Positions 43,349 to 51,939 are shown, numbered from the stretch's first letter. The stretch is 60,745 bases of DNA from Christiangramia sp. (GCF_029937855.1 NZ_JAPYPC010000027.1:1-60745), one strand, 5' to 3'. The notes: generated from the letters alone by a model not told the origin. Translations and numbers: made by a program.

Positions 43349-43972
43349 GATCTTAGATTCGGTTTTAAGGATCAAAATATTTCGAACGTATAGAAAAATG
43401 CCTAATGAATGACCTAAAAGTAACACAGGATCTTTCCTAAATATTGCATAAATAAGAATCATTAAAGAACCAAATAAGCTTAGGAACCAAAAACCCAAAG
43501 GCAGGGAAGAAACTTTCCGCTTTTCAGAATAAAACCATTGATAAACAAAGCGCAAAGTAAAAATCACTTGAGCTATAATACCTAATAACAAAAGCCAAAG
43601 CGGAATGTTATCATTCTGAAATAATTTAGCGCGATCATAAACATGGTTATTATAGCCAATATAAAGAATGATAAATGGAAAAATATATAAAAACCAACGC
43701 AGCATTTTCGGGAATTTCAGCCATTGATTTTGCAGATGCATATTGCGTATGTAAATGAAATAGGTCAGTATTTGGCCCAGCATGATGGCAAAATCATTGC
43801 GTAAATAACCATACATGAATAATAGAAAAGAAGCTATCAAACTCAGTTGCCAGAATAATACGGGGGTAAGCACCTTCTTTTGTTTTTCAGAAATTATCCA
43901 TTGTAAAATAGAACGACCTGAAAATAATAATTGAGCAGAAAAACCAATAGTATAAATTAACCAACTACTCAT
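43343..43972 (-). CDS. LAB_N-domain membrane protein (lipid A biosynthesis N-terminal)
   Basis: 209 residues with two copies of the PF07578-type unit: GFSAQLLFSGRSILQWIISEKQKKVLTPVLFWQLSL and GIIAQVIFTLRFVYQWFYSEKRKVSSLPLGFWFLSL, each followed by IMLGQ or LLLGHSLG and YIRN or YVRN. These domains occur in or beside lipid A and glycosyltransferase genes and are thought to handle a lipid-linked sugar across the membrane. The 5' end overlaps GT2 by 4 bases, so translation is coupled. Confidence 0.85.
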   Translation of the reverse strand: MSSWLIYTIGFSAQLLFSGRSILQWIISEKQKKVLTPVLFWQLSLIASFLLFMYGYLRNDFAIMLGQILTYFIYIRNMHLQNQWLKFPKMLRWFLYIFPFIILYIGYNNHVYDRAKLFQNDNIPLWLLLLGIIAQVIFTLRFVYQWFYSEKRKVSSLPLGFWFLSLFGSLMILIYAIFRKDPVLLLGHSLGIFLYVRNILILKTESKIL

Positions 43973-44682
43973 GCTTTGTCTGCTATCTTATAATTGATAT
44001 ATTTTTTCTTCATCCATATATAGGCAATGCAATCTGCTAAAGGACCAAGCAGACGATTCCAGACACCAAATTTGCCTTTACCCGCAATCCTTGGAAAATG
44101 TTGCACTGGCACCTGTTTTACCGTTCCATTTTGAAGCAGAATCATTGCTGGTAAAAAGCGGTGTAAGCCTTGAAACATGGGGATACGTTTAGCATAATCA
44201 GCTTTTATGATCTTGAGCGGGCACCCGGTATCATCCATCCCGTCCTGAGTAAAGCTTCTACGAATACCGTTGGCTATTTTAGAGGACATATTTTTTATTA
44301 AACTATCTTTTCTGTTGGAGCGTACTCCTGTTACTAGGTCATAATCATCAATATATTCCAATAAAAGATTAAAGTCTTTTGGACTCGTTTGAAGATCTGA
44401 ATCAATATATCCAACGAGCGAACTTTCAGCATGATCAAAACCTGCCTTAATAGCAGTGCTCAATCCATAATTCTTATCAAAATTGAGATAATTGAAAGTT
44501 TTGTTCTGGGTACATATTTGCTTAATAATCTGCAAGCTTGAATCTTTTGAACCATCATTTACAAATAAAACGGTGATTTTGAGCTTACATTGATCGATGT
44601 AGGACTGCAATTCTTTTTCTACTCTGGTCAGATTTTTTTCTTCGTTGTAAACAGGTACAATTATGGTGAGTGTATTTGGCAT
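43969..44682 (-). CDS. GT2-family polyprenyl-phosphate glycosyltransferase
   Basis: 237 residues: TIIVPVYNEEKNL, FVNDGSKDSS, LNFDKNYGLSTAIKAGFDHA and YIDSDLQTSPKD (nucleotide-sugar Asp motif), as in dolichyl-phosphate mannosyltransferase and ArnC. There is no long C-terminal membrane pair, so it is a cytosolic or monotopic form. It is the first gene of the GT2-LAB_N pair and should charge undecaprenyl phosphate with the sugar used by the GT39 enzyme. Promoter at 44712-44746. Confidence 0.88.
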   Translation of the reverse strand: MPNTLTIIVPVYNEEKNLTRVEKELQSYIDQCKLKITVLFVNDGSKDSSLQIIKQICTQNKTFNYLNFDKNYGLSTAIKAGFDHAESSLVGYIDSDLQTSPKDFNLLLEYIDDYDLVTGVRSNRKDSLIKNMSSKIANGIRRSFTQDGMDDTGCPLKIIKADYAKRIPMFQGLHRFLPAMILLQNGTVKQVPVQHFPRIAGKGKFGVWNRLLGPLADCIAYIWMKKKYINYKIADKA

Positions 44683-44711
44683 TCTTAGGCAGGAATTGTT
44701 AGCTTAATTTG

Positions 44712-44746
44712 CAATACTACGTTGTAAATCTAAAGTAATTTTTAAG
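44712..44746 (-). promoter_or_regulatory. Response-regulator promoter of the GT2-LAB_N operon
   Basis: Plus-strand TCTAAAG at 44729 and TTTTAAG at 44740 (11 bases apart), then 9 bases to CAATACTA (44712-44719; minus strand TAGTATTG), close to TAnnTTTG. The GT2 start is at 44682. Confidence 0.72.
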
Positions 44747-44773
44747 TTTTACTGTTTTCACAACTATTGTTAT

Positions 44774-44797
44774 AAAGCCTTGTGATAAAGGCTTTTT
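44774..44797 (+). promoter_or_regulatory. Hairpin in the leader of the epimerase gene
   Basis: AAAGCCTT (44774-44781), six-base loop, AAGGCTTT (44788-44795), then TT. It looks like an intrinsic terminator, yet it lies 35 bases before the epimerase ATG and no gene on that strand ends here. It may attenuate epimerase expression. Confidence 0.45.
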
Positions 44798-44831
44798 CTT
44801 CATTAATTTGAAGTAATTCAAATGAATATAA

Positions 44832-45767
44832 ATGAAAATATTAGTAACCGGTGCAGCTGGTTTTATTGGTTCCCACCTTGCTGAAAAATTGCATTCTATG
44901 GGACATGAAGTAATTGGGATGGATAACTTTTCAGGTTACTATAACGTCCATTTAAAAAGGCAGAATGCCAACCAATTACGCAGTTTTGGAATTCCTATGA
45001 TCGAGCAGGATATCTGCGTAGATTTTTTAGTTACAATTCTACCCAGAGATTTTGATTATGTTTTTCATTGTGCTGCGCAACCTGGAATCTCAAGTACTTC
45101 TACGTTTGAAGATTATCTAAATAATAACATCATTGCGACACATCATTTAACCGATTTTGCAAATCAACATCTTAATTTAAAGTTATTTATCAATATTGGG
45201 ACTTCATCGATTTATGGTTCCGATGTATATTGTGATGAAGAACAAATGGCAAAACCGGTATCTAACTATGGGGTCACGAAACTTGCTGCTGAACAAATAG
45301 CCATGACCCATTCCCGACTTGGGAATTTTCCTGCCTGCTCTCTAAGGTTATATTCAGTTTATGGATCTCGGGAACGCCCGGATAAAATGTTCAGTCAGTT
45401 AATTAAATGTGGTTTGAATGGGAGAGAGTTCCCTTTATTTTTAGGTAGCCTCACTCATAAACGCAGTTTTACGCATATTAAAGATATTGTTGAAGGAATT
45501 GTAAGTGTAATAGGTAAGGAGAAGCTATGTGATGGGCAGATAATTAATCTTGGAACTGATAAAGAATACACTACAGAGGAAGGTATGCAGGTTGTTGAAA
45601 AATTACTCAAAACCAAAATTCAGAGTAAGGAAAAACCCGCTCGTAGTGGCGATCAATTGCGTACGAAAGCAGTTATTATTAAAGCAAGAGATTTACTTAA
45701 TTATAATCCCACGGTGCTTCTTGAAGAAGGAGTGCAGGAACAGATCGATTGGTTTAAAAGTCAATGA
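44832..45767 (+). CDS. NAD-dependent sugar-nucleotide epimerase/dehydratase
   Basis: 311 residues, extended SDR: MKILVTGAAGFIGSHLAEKLH (GxxGxxG), then the catalytic region NYGVTKLAAEQ (Tyr-x-x-x-Lys) and SLRLYSVYGSRERPDKM. It resembles UDP-glucuronate or UDP-glucose 4-epimerases. It is the only + strand gene in the envelope module between 41 and 52 kb and lacks the CTTTAGA boxes in its orientation. It could supply the nucleotide sugar used by the GT2 enzyme. Confidence 0.85.
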   Translation: MKILVTGAAGFIGSHLAEKLHSMGHEVIGMDNFSGYYNVHLKRQNANQLRSFGIPMIEQDICVDFLVTILPRDFDYVFHCAAQPGISSTSTFEDYLNNNIIATHHLTDFANQHLNLKLFINIGTSSIYGSDVYCDEEQMAKPVSNYGVTKLAAEQIAMTHSRLGNFPACSLRLYSVYGSRERPDKMFSQLIKCGLNGREFPLFLGSLTHKRSFTHIKDIVEGIVSVIGKEKLCDGQIINLGTDKEYTTEEGMQVVEKLLKTKIQSKEKPARSGDQLRTKAVIIKARDLLNYNPTVLLEEGVQEQIDWFKSQ

Positions 45768-45803
45768 AAATGCCCGATCCTAAATAATAGTATCGAGCAT
45801 TTC
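45768..45803. terminator. Imperfect hairpin after the epimerase gene
   Basis: AAATGC and CGAT (45768-45778) pair with ATCG and GCATTT (45792-45802), with one mismatched base in each arm. There is no T-run, so it is a weak, possibly bidirectional, boundary between convergent genes. Confidence 0.35.
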
Positions 45804-45834
45804 AAACTAACCAATCAATTATGAAAACTAACAC

Positions 45835-46296
45835 TTAATCTTTGTCTTCCTCTTCTTCCATTTGCTTTTTTATAATAGTACCGCTACTATCAAAAGTAAC
45901 TTCCATTTCTATCTTCCCTTTTTCAATTTCAAATTCATAGAAAGACCCTTTAGAAGTTTCAGATATTTCAACTTCTTCTATCTCATATCCTGGAAAGTTT
46001 GACTTTAACGAGGATAAAATATTCTGTGTAACGTCGTTGGTTTTCATTTCGTGCTCGGTTTCCTGCCAAGTGCCATTTGCTAAGAAATTAGCTGAATATT
46101 CAACATTGTTCATTTTAAATTCAGCTTCCCATTCGGTTTCATTTTCTTTTTCCCATTCCACCTTTTTTGCTGTGGGAAATTTTTTTGCAAAAGCGTTTTT
46201 AACGACCTGAGGAACTTTATCCTTATTTTCTGAAGTGAATGCTATGGTAGTCATTGCCACTACAACCATTCCTACCCCTAAAATTAATTTTTTCAT
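45835..46296 (-). CDS. PepSY-like exported protein
   Basis: 153 residues. A signal peptide (about 1-20) is followed by two PepSY-like units: VPQVVKNAFAKKFPTAKKVEWEKENETEWEAEFKMNNVEYSANFLANGTW and ILSSLKSNFPGYEIEEVEIS...FYEFEIEKGKIEMEVTFDSSG. Small periplasmic PepSY-like proteins are frequent targets of Bacteroidota two-component systems; binding partners are unknown. The very acidic C-terminus (EEEEDKD) may bind cations. Promoter at 46324-46369. Confidence 0.78.
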   Translation of the reverse strand: MKKLILGVGMVVVAMTTIAFTSENKDKVPQVVKNAFAKKFPTAKKVEWEKENETEWEAEFKMNNVEYSANFLANGTWQETEHEMKTNDVTQNILSSLKSNFPGYEIEEVEISETSKGSFYEFEIEKGKIEMEVTFDSSGTIIKKQMEEEEDKD

Positions 46297-46323
46297 ATGT
46301 ACTAATTATTTATAATTATAATG

Positions 46324-46369
46324 TAAATCTACAGGGCAAATCTCAAGCTGGCTTTAAGCAAATCTAAAG
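46324..46369 (-). promoter_or_regulatory. Response-regulator promoter of the PepSY-like gene
   Basis: Plus-strand heptamers TCTCAAG (46341), CTTTAAG (46352) and TCTAAAG (46363), 11 bases apart, then 9 bases to TAAATCTA (46324-46331; minus strand TAGATTTA), a good -7 element. The distal box overlaps the stop of the 46364 gene. Confidence 0.78.
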
Positions 46370-47125
46370 AGATTCCTTCATCATCTTCTGATGATGTTTT
46401 TTATGTGAAATATAAATTAGAATGGAAATCAGCACAATTGAGATTAAAGAAGCAGGTAGTGTTCCCAAATCCATACCTCCATTATCCCGAGGTTTGGTAA
46501 GAAAATCACCGAAGGTTGCCCCAAAAGGTCTGGTAAATACAAAAGCTATCCAAAACAGAAAAATCTGGTTGAGCTTAGTAAAGTAGTGCAAGAGAATTAC
46601 AACTGCGATAATTGAAGCGGTTATAAGTGCTCCCTGCAAATAGCTTAGTCCCGCCACATCTCCGAGATAATCGCCAAAGGCCGTTCCTAAACTATTTGAA
46701 AAAAGTACGGCCGTCCAAAAAAATAGTTCCTTTTTCTTCTCAAAAATGGGATAGACTTGTAGGTTTTTATAGTTGCTATACCATATTAATAGTATTGCCA
46801 GGAGGCCAGTAAATAAAATCAAACTACCGTAAGTATATCCAAGGCCCAGACTCCTATCCATGAAATCTGAAATTTCGGTCCCCAGGGTTGTGGTAGCAAT
46901 AATTACAAGCCAAAAGTACAGCGGAATATACTTCTTAGCATAAAGCTGAATAACCAATACCACAACAAAGAATATTAGTGTAATAAGAATACCCAAAGTA
47001 TATCCGAGTGCTAAAGTCTGTGCGATATAATCACCTAAAGTTTCGCCCAATGTGGTAGCGATAATTTTCATAATCCAGAACAATACAGTTATTTCTGCAA
47101 CTTTGTTTAAAATGATTTTTTCCAT
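46364..47125 (-). CDS. COG4705-type membrane protein with four internal repeats
   Basis: 253 residues, eight helices in four repeated pairs. Each repeat carries a related block: ATTLGETLGDY (about 23-33), TTTLGTEISDF (78-88), NSLGTAFGDY (144-153) and RPFGATFGDF (199-208), usually followed by LGYT or LSYLQG. This matches the uncharacterised COG4705 family. The repeated Gly/Thr/Asp blocks at equivalent helix positions suggest a symmetric transporter or channel. Promoter at 47152-47186. Confidence 0.8.
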   Translation of the reverse strand: MEKIILNKVAEITVLFWIMKIIATTLGETLGDYIAQTLALGYTLGILITLIFFVVVLVIQLYAKKYIPLYFWLVIIATTTLGTEISDFMDRSLGLGYTYGSLILFTGLLAILLIWYSNYKNLQVYPIFEKKKELFFWTAVLFSNSLGTAFGDYLGDVAGLSYLQGALITASIIAVVILLHYFTKLNQIFLFWIAFVFTRPFGATFGDFLTKPRDNGGMDLGTLPASLISIVLISILIYISHKKHHQKMMKESL

Positions 47126-47151
47126 TTTTTAAGTCTGTTTAAATAATGGAA

Positions 47152-47186
47152 TTAAATTACTACGTAATTCTAATGGAATCTTAAAG
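47152..47186 (-). promoter_or_regulatory. Response-regulator promoter of the COG4705-type gene
   Basis: Plus-strand TCTAATG (47169) and CTTAAAG (47180), 11 bases apart, then 9 bases to TTAAATTA (47152-47159; minus strand TAATTTAA), a weaker -7 element. The gene starts at 47125. Confidence 0.65.
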
Positions 47187-47207
47187 TTATGGATATTAGA
47201 GTTTTGT

Positions 47208-47293
47208 GCCTGACAAAGGAAGGATGATTTGCAATACGATACTTCGAATGCGCTCGGCACAAGTTCGTAAGGATGATCCTTCCTTTTCAGGGC
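47208..47293. repeat. Inverted-repeat element in a gene-free stretch
   Basis: The left arm GCCTGACAAAGGAAGGATGAT (47208-47228, two segments) matches the reverse complement of the right arm (ATCCTTCCTTTTCAGGGC, 47276-47293) at most positions, and four T follow the right arm. The loop contains CGAATGCGCTCGGCACAAGTTCG-like sequence of a kind often dispersed in flavobacterial genomes. Its source is unknown: a palindromic repeat, a small mobile unit, or the 3' end of a small RNA transcribed from 47409. Bases 47126-47489 hold no supported gene. Confidence 0.55.
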
Positions 47294-47408
47294 TTTTATT
47301 CAGGTATCGTACCTTAAATAATGGCTAATTCAAATAAAGATTGTCTTACCTAAAAAGTAGTTTTAGCCAATAAGCCCTGATTTATAAATTAATGTATTCT
47401 TTAATACT

Positions 47409-47443
47409 GAAATCTAAGGAGGTAATCTAAAGTAAACTTTAAG
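47409..47443 (-). promoter_or_regulatory. Orphan response-regulator promoter
   Basis: Plus-strand TCTAAAG (47426) and CTTTAAG (47437), 11 bases apart, then exactly 9 bases to GAAATCTA (47409-47416; minus strand TAGATTTC), a good -7 element. Transcription would start near 47400 and run toward 47125, but there is no open frame with a start codon before the inverted-repeat element at 47293-47208. It is the only site of the nine with no gene directly behind it. Confidence 0.68.
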
Positions 47444-47489
47444 TAAAAGTTATATCTACTAAAAGATTAAAAAATTTAAGTTTCAAATA

Positions 47490-49913
47490 TCAAAATTTAT
47501 AGTTGAAACCAAGTCTTACAATTTGAGTCTCATAATAATTTTCATACAGAGCCGTAAAATCCTGACCGTTGATCTTTTGTCTCAAACCAAATTTGTTGAA
47601 CAGATCTGATGCAGATAAAGTGATCTCACCTTTTTTATCCCAAATTGATTTTTTAAAACCTACATCAATAGAAGAACGAGCGAGCTCTTCTCCCTGGGGA
47701 ATGTTTCGGGCACTGTACCAAAGCCCCGTAATTTGAGCTTCCAGTTCCCAAGGAAAAGTAAACGTATTGGTTATCTTAAAATCCCCAGCGGTATCTTTAG
47801 ACTCTTCTATGAAAAATGGTCGCTCAAAAGGAAACAATAAAGTTCCCTGAAAATCATCAATACCATTTCTATAAATATTTAAACTTGAGTTTAGTTTCCA
47901 ATAATCGGCAATTTCCTGACTGAATAATAATTCAATACCGGTGTTGGTGCTATGCCCTGTATTTTGATAAATTCTATTTACGATATCGTATTGTGGATTA
48001 CTGTCATCAATACTGAAAATACGCTGGTATGCCCCATTAATTTCGCGGTGATACATCGCAGAAAATAAGGATCCCGAACTCCAGGAATAACGATGCGCCA
48101 ATTCAAAACTGTTGGTAAATTGTGGTCGTAAATAGGGATTTCCCACTTTAAGCAGTTCCGGGTCGTCATATTTAGGGAAAATGCGCAATTCAGGTTCTCC
48201 TGGCCGGTCGATACGACGGTTGTAAAAAGCGGAAAGTTTGTTTTTGTTATTTAGTTTATAGGTAAAGCGTACACTGGGAAAAAATTCAAAATAATTATAG
48301 TTATCGTTAGAATCATAATAAATATTTTCTGGGTCCAGTTGATAGGAAACATCAGTCTGTTCTGCCCTTAAGCCAGCTTCTATATCAAAATTTTCTTTTT
48401 CCAGCAGGTAATTTCCGTAGGCAGCAAAAAGATTTTCTCTCCATTCTGAAAAATCGCCCAGACTGGGATATATAATACTTTGGTTCCCACGTTCTATAGT
48501 ATAATCCACAGGAAGTCTTCTAAAGCGAGCTTTTGCACCCAATTCTATCCTCCCATTGCTTAGCGCCCTCGCATAATCTGTAGAAAAACTGCTAGTATGC
48601 TCAATGGCCTTAATATTTGTCATGTCCCGACCTATACGAACCGTAGAACTATCGTTTAAAAAATAACTTTCATCTTCCAATCCCCGCGTATATTGAGCAT
48701 TTACGGAGAGTTTATGACCTGGTTGCTTAAAATTATGCTCATAATTAACAGCCGCATTGATAAAACTGGTCACCTCATCTTCCTTCCAAGTATATAAACG
48801 GTTACGCACATTATTGTCTAAATTGATAAATGCCACTTGAGAAGTGTCAATGTGTTTCTCCCGATCAAACATTCCTGAAAAAGTAATGTTGTCATTTTCT
48901 GAAATTTCATAGTCAACACCTCCGGTTATAATGCTTCGAAATTGTCTGCGGTTTTCCGGAACTTGGGAGATGATGTTTCTGCCATCGTCATAATATCTAG
49001 AAGTAAATTCATTATTTGGTAAAGCTTCCTGTAGAATAATTTCTGTTTGCAGAAAATAATTCAGTTTTTCGGTACGGTAATTAAGATTCAGGCTGGGAAT
49101 AAGTTTGGGGTTGATCGAGTAGCTGCCAAAATCTGTGGGGGTGTCTTTTTTTCTCTTAGACAAAACACCTAAACCAGAAGATACTCCCAAATCACCATTA
49201 AGCCCTTTTTGCTTTTCCTCCTTATAAATGATATTGACGATTCCCGCAAATCCATTGGCGTCATACTTTGCCGATGGATTATTGATGATTTCGATACGTT
49301 CAATATTAGCCGCGGGAATATTAGAAAGGCCTTTTTGATTACCAAACCCGGTTAAACTGGACTGTTTTCCATCAATGAGCACCACTACTTTATCACTTCC
49401 GCGAAGCACCACTTTTCCTTCCTGGTCAAAAGTTACTCCAGGCATAGTTTTCATGGCATCTAGTACAGATCCGCCAGATTGTGCTACATTATCATCAAGG
49501 CTAAAAGATTTTTTGTCAAGATCTGAAGAGACTGTTGTTCGTTTTGCAACAATAGCTACTTCATCCAGCGATTCTGAAGAAGTGGCAAGCTCAATTTTTC
49601 CCAAATCAAAAATAGGGTTAAGTCCACCGGCAGTTATTTTTCTTTCTAGCGTTTCAAAACCTACAAATGATATTTTCAGTAGATAATTTCCGGTAGGCAG
49701 TTCTACCGTAAACTGGCCAGATTCATTGGTTACGGTACCTGTTACTATGTTTAGACTAGTTGCATCAAAAATAGATACGGTTACAAAAGGGAGTGTTTCC
49801 TGCGTATCTTGTTCTATTACCTGGCCTGTAACAGTAATACCCTGGCCTACGGCAATGGTTGAAATAAATAAGAAAAATAAAAGAAGAGTTTCTTTCTTCA
49901 GGCATACTTTCAT
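47490..49913 (-). CDS. TonB-dependent outer-membrane receptor
   Basis: 807 residues. Signal peptide (about 1-23), a carboxypeptidase-regulatory-like Ig domain (ITVTGQVIEQDTQETLPFVTV), a plug (LDEVAIVAKRTTVSSDLDKKSF, then IPAANIERIEIINNPSAKYDANG) and a long beta-barrel ending in an aromatic residue (LGFNYKF). This is the outer membrane beta-barrel family without a SusD partner. Its ligand is unknown; in a lipid A and cation-response module, uptake of a metal chelate or peptide is possible. It is directly downstream of the sensor kinase gene on the same strand, with its own promoter. Confidence 0.88.
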   Translation of the reverse strand: MKVCLKKETLLLFFLFISTIAVGQGITVTGQVIEQDTQETLPFVTVSIFDATSLNIVTGTVTNESGQFTVELPTGNYLLKISFVGFETLERKITAGGLNPIFDLGKIELATSSESLDEVAIVAKRTTVSSDLDKKSFSLDDNVAQSGGSVLDAMKTMPGVTFDQEGKVVLRGSDKVVVLIDGKQSSLTGFGNQKGLSNIPAANIERIEIINNPSAKYDANGFAGIVNIIYKEEKQKGLNGDLGVSSGLGVLSKRKKDTPTDFGSYSINPKLIPSLNLNYRTEKLNYFLQTEIILQEALPNNEFTSRYYDDGRNIISQVPENRRQFRSIITGGVDYEISENDNITFSGMFDREKHIDTSQVAFINLDNNVRNRLYTWKEDEVTSFINAAVNYEHNFKQPGHKLSVNAQYTRGLEDESYFLNDSSTVRIGRDMTNIKAIEHTSSFSTDYARALSNGRIELGAKARFRRLPVDYTIERGNQSIIYPSLGDFSEWRENLFAAYGNYLLEKENFDIEAGLRAEQTDVSYQLDPENIYYDSNDNYNYFEFFPSVRFTYKLNNKNKLSAFYNRRIDRPGEPELRIFPKYDDPELLKVGNPYLRPQFTNSFELAHRYSWSSGSLFSAMYHREINGAYQRIFSIDDSNPQYDIVNRIYQNTGHSTNTGIELLFSQEIADYWKLNSSLNIYRNGIDDFQGTLLFPFERPFFIEESKDTAGDFKITNTFTFPWELEAQITGLWYSARNIPQGEELARSSIDVGFKKSIWDKKGEITLSASDLFNKFGLRQKINGQDFTALYENYYETQIVRLGFNYKF

Positions 49914-49928
49914 CAGCTGAATTTTTCG

Positions 49929-49963
49929 TGAATGTAGTGGTGCGATCTAAAGGAAATTTAAAG
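49929..49963 (-). promoter_or_regulatory. Response-regulator promoter of the TonB receptor
   Basis: Plus-strand TCTAAAG (49946) and TTTAAAG (49957), 11 bases apart, then 9 bases to TGAATGTA (49929-49936; minus strand TACATTCA). The receptor starts at 49913, and the kinase stop is 19 bases upstream of the outer box. Confidence 0.72.
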
Positions 49964-49981
49964 TTTTAGACTTAAAAAATT

Positions 49982-51271
49982 TCAAGTATCAAATTCAATC
50001 TGGAAAATATGTTTTTTACTGCTTTCATGAAATCTATAGGAAGGTAAAAACCCATAAAAGTCACAAATCTTCTTCACTATGGAAAGACCCAGACCTGTGG
50101 AATCTGGTTTTTTACTTTCTTTGTAAAAACGATCAAAAATATATTCTGGATTACTTAGGCCTTCAGTTCCGGCGTTGATAACTTGAACATGGTTCTTTTC
50201 GATAACCACACTGATAGGCTGGTTTCCAAAATTGTGTTTTATAGCATTGGTCAATAGATTATTAAATAGTATAGAAGCGAGCGCTTTGTCCATAATAGCA
50301 GTTATTTCATCCTTTCCATTAAGGGCTATCCTGGTCTGAGTGATCTCAGTAAAATTATCAATTGACTGTTTAAGAGTTTCATTTATCGAAATATTCTCAT
50401 CTGCGGTAAACTGATTATTATCAATTTTGGCAAGTAATATCAACCGATTGTTCAGTTGTTTAAGTCTTTGTATATCAAACTGAAGTGAGCTAAGCTGCTC
50501 ATATTGTTTTTCGTTTATATTTTGTTGATCAAAGAGCGTTTCTATTTTAGCTTGCATAATTGCAAGTGGTGTCTGCATTTCATGAGAGACATCCTCGGTA
50601 AATTGTTTTAAATTTCGATAGTCGGCCTGAACTTTTGAAGTTAATGCCAGCATTTGCTTGTTCAGTTCATCAAACTCAACAATATCTGAATCATTAAGTT
50701 CTAAAGGTTTATCAGACTTTAAAGAGAAACTTTTTAAGCGTTCCAAATTCACAAAAAATGGTTGCCATAGTTTTTCATTACGGGATTTATTCAGATAAAA
50801 AAGGAAAATAAAAGCTAGGAAAATTATTGACAGGAATGTGAGGACAATTGCAGAAAGAATATCTTCAGATTCAATAACCATTGCCCGGACCGTTATTTTA
50901 TACTCTTGACCATTAATATTCCTGGTACCAGATAATTGCCTGAAAAGTTCTACTTCATCCTGAAGCGGATCAAAAATAAGTGTGTCAATAAGAACATTTT
51001 CTTCTGAAATTTCAGTTTTTTCAGCCATCATGATTGGTGGGATTCCCACGAGATCAGGATTGTTTTTCAGCAAACGCTCTACCCGGTCTTTATTGGAATA
51101 GAGCTCTTCTTCAATTTCATTCTCCAAAAGCGATTTGGTATATATGAAAAGAACAATACCTGAGAGTATCATTATCACAATACTGGTAATTAGAAAAGTC
51201 TTGGAAGCTTTTCTTAATAGTTTTGTTTTATTTGGGGTTGAATTTTTAATCTGCGATGAATTTATAACCAC
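49982..51271 (-). CDS. Sensor histidine kinase (PmrB-like)
   Basis: About 429 residues from a GTG at 51271; another GTG at 51301 is possible and no ATG exists in this region. Two membrane helices (in the first 50 residues and about 155-178) flank a periplasmic sensor of roughly 100 residues. Then come the phosphoacceptor FTEDVSHEMQTPLAIM, the N box NNLLTNAIKHN, and TGLGLSIVKKIC (G2). The sensor ligand is unknown. The gene starts inside the end of the response regulator gene, so the pair is translationally coupled. Confidence 0.88.
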   Translation of the reverse strand: MVINSSQIKNSTPNKTKLLRKASKTFLITSIVIMILSGIVLFIYTKSLLENEIEEELYSNKDRVERLLKNNPDLVGIPPIMMAEKTEISEENVLIDTLIFDPLQDEVELFRQLSGTRNINGQEYKITVRAMVIESEDILSAIVLTFLSIIFLAFIFLFYLNKSRNEKLWQPFFVNLERLKSFSLKSDKPLELNDSDIVEFDELNKQMLALTSKVQADYRNLKQFTEDVSHEMQTPLAIMQAKIETLFDQQNINEKQYEQLSSLQFDIQRLKQLNNRLILLAKIDNNQFTADENISINETLKQSIDNFTEITQTRIALNGKDEITAIMDKALASILFNNLLTNAIKHNFGNQPISVVIEKNHVQVINAGTEGLSNPEYIFDRFYKESKKPDSTGLGLSIVKKICDFYGFLPSYRFHESSKKHIFQIEFDT

Positions 51272-51920
51272 TTCCGTAGGCCGTTTGGATATATTTTGCA
51301 CCTTCTTTAGTAAGTTTTTTTCTCAAATTATTGATGTGCACATAAATAAAATCAAAATTATCTAACAAGTCACTATCGTCTCCCCAAAGATGTTCTGCAA
51401 TAATTGCTTTTGATAGAACTCTTCCCTGATTGGTGATAAAGAATAAAAGAAGATCATACTCCTTTCTTGTAAGTGTAATAGCTTTCCCATTTACATAGGC
51501 ACTACGGGCCATAGTGTCCAACTTAATTTCCTGAAAATTTATAGTGTTATCTCCACCAAATTGCCCACGTCTTAGGACTGCTTTTATGCGTGAATTTAGT
51601 TCGGCAAGATGAAAAGGCTTAGTGATGTAATCATCTGCACCCAAATCCAATCCTTCTAATTTATTATCTAATGAACTGTTTGCTGAAATAATAATCACGC
51701 CACATTTTTTTTGTTGCTTTTTGAGTTTTTTGAGTAGATCGAGTCCGCTCCCAGTAACTAGGTTAATATCCAGGATAACAATATCGTACTCATAGAGTTC
51801 TAATTTTTCTGAAGCTTCGTGATAATCTGATGCGGTTTCACACACATTAGCTTCATGACTCAAATAAGTGGCGATAGATTGCTGTAATTCTTTTTCATCC
51901 TCGGCAATTAGATATTTCAT
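51246..51920 (-). CDS. OmpR/PhoB-class response regulator (PmrA-like)
   Basis: 224 residues. A receiver domain with phosphoacceptor Asp51 (YDIVILDINL), acidic pair EDE at 7-9 and TKPF, then a winged-helix trans_reg_C domain (ITLTRKEYDLLLFFITNQGRVLSKAIIAEHLWGDDSD, then FIYVHINNLRKKL and IQTAYGSGYKF). Such regulators bind direct repeats at 11-base spacing. Exactly such CTTTAGA repeats stand ahead of this gene (51957-51974) and ahead of most genes from 41 to 52 kb. It is the only regulator of this class in the window. Confidence 0.92.
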   Translation of the reverse strand: MKYLIAEDEKELQQSIATYLSHEANVCETASDYHEASEKLELYEYDIVILDINLVTGSGLDLLKKLKKQQKKCGVIIISANSSLDNKLEGLDLGADDYITKPFHLAELNSRIKAVLRRGQFGGDNTINFQEIKLDTMARSAYVNGKAITLTRKEYDLLLFFITNQGRVLSKAIIAEHLWGDDSDLLDNFDFIYVHINNLRKKLTKEGAKYIQTAYGSGYKFIAD

Positions 51921-51939
51921 TATTAAAAAGTTAAGGGAA

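Noticed and set aside
46328-46334. TCTACAG as a further regulator box
   Set aside because: It is 13, not 11, bases from the next box and overlaps the -7 element of that promoter.
47413-47419. TCTAAGG as a third box of the orphan promoter
   Set aside because: Its spacing is 13 bases; it belongs to the -7 element TAGATTTC on the minus strand.
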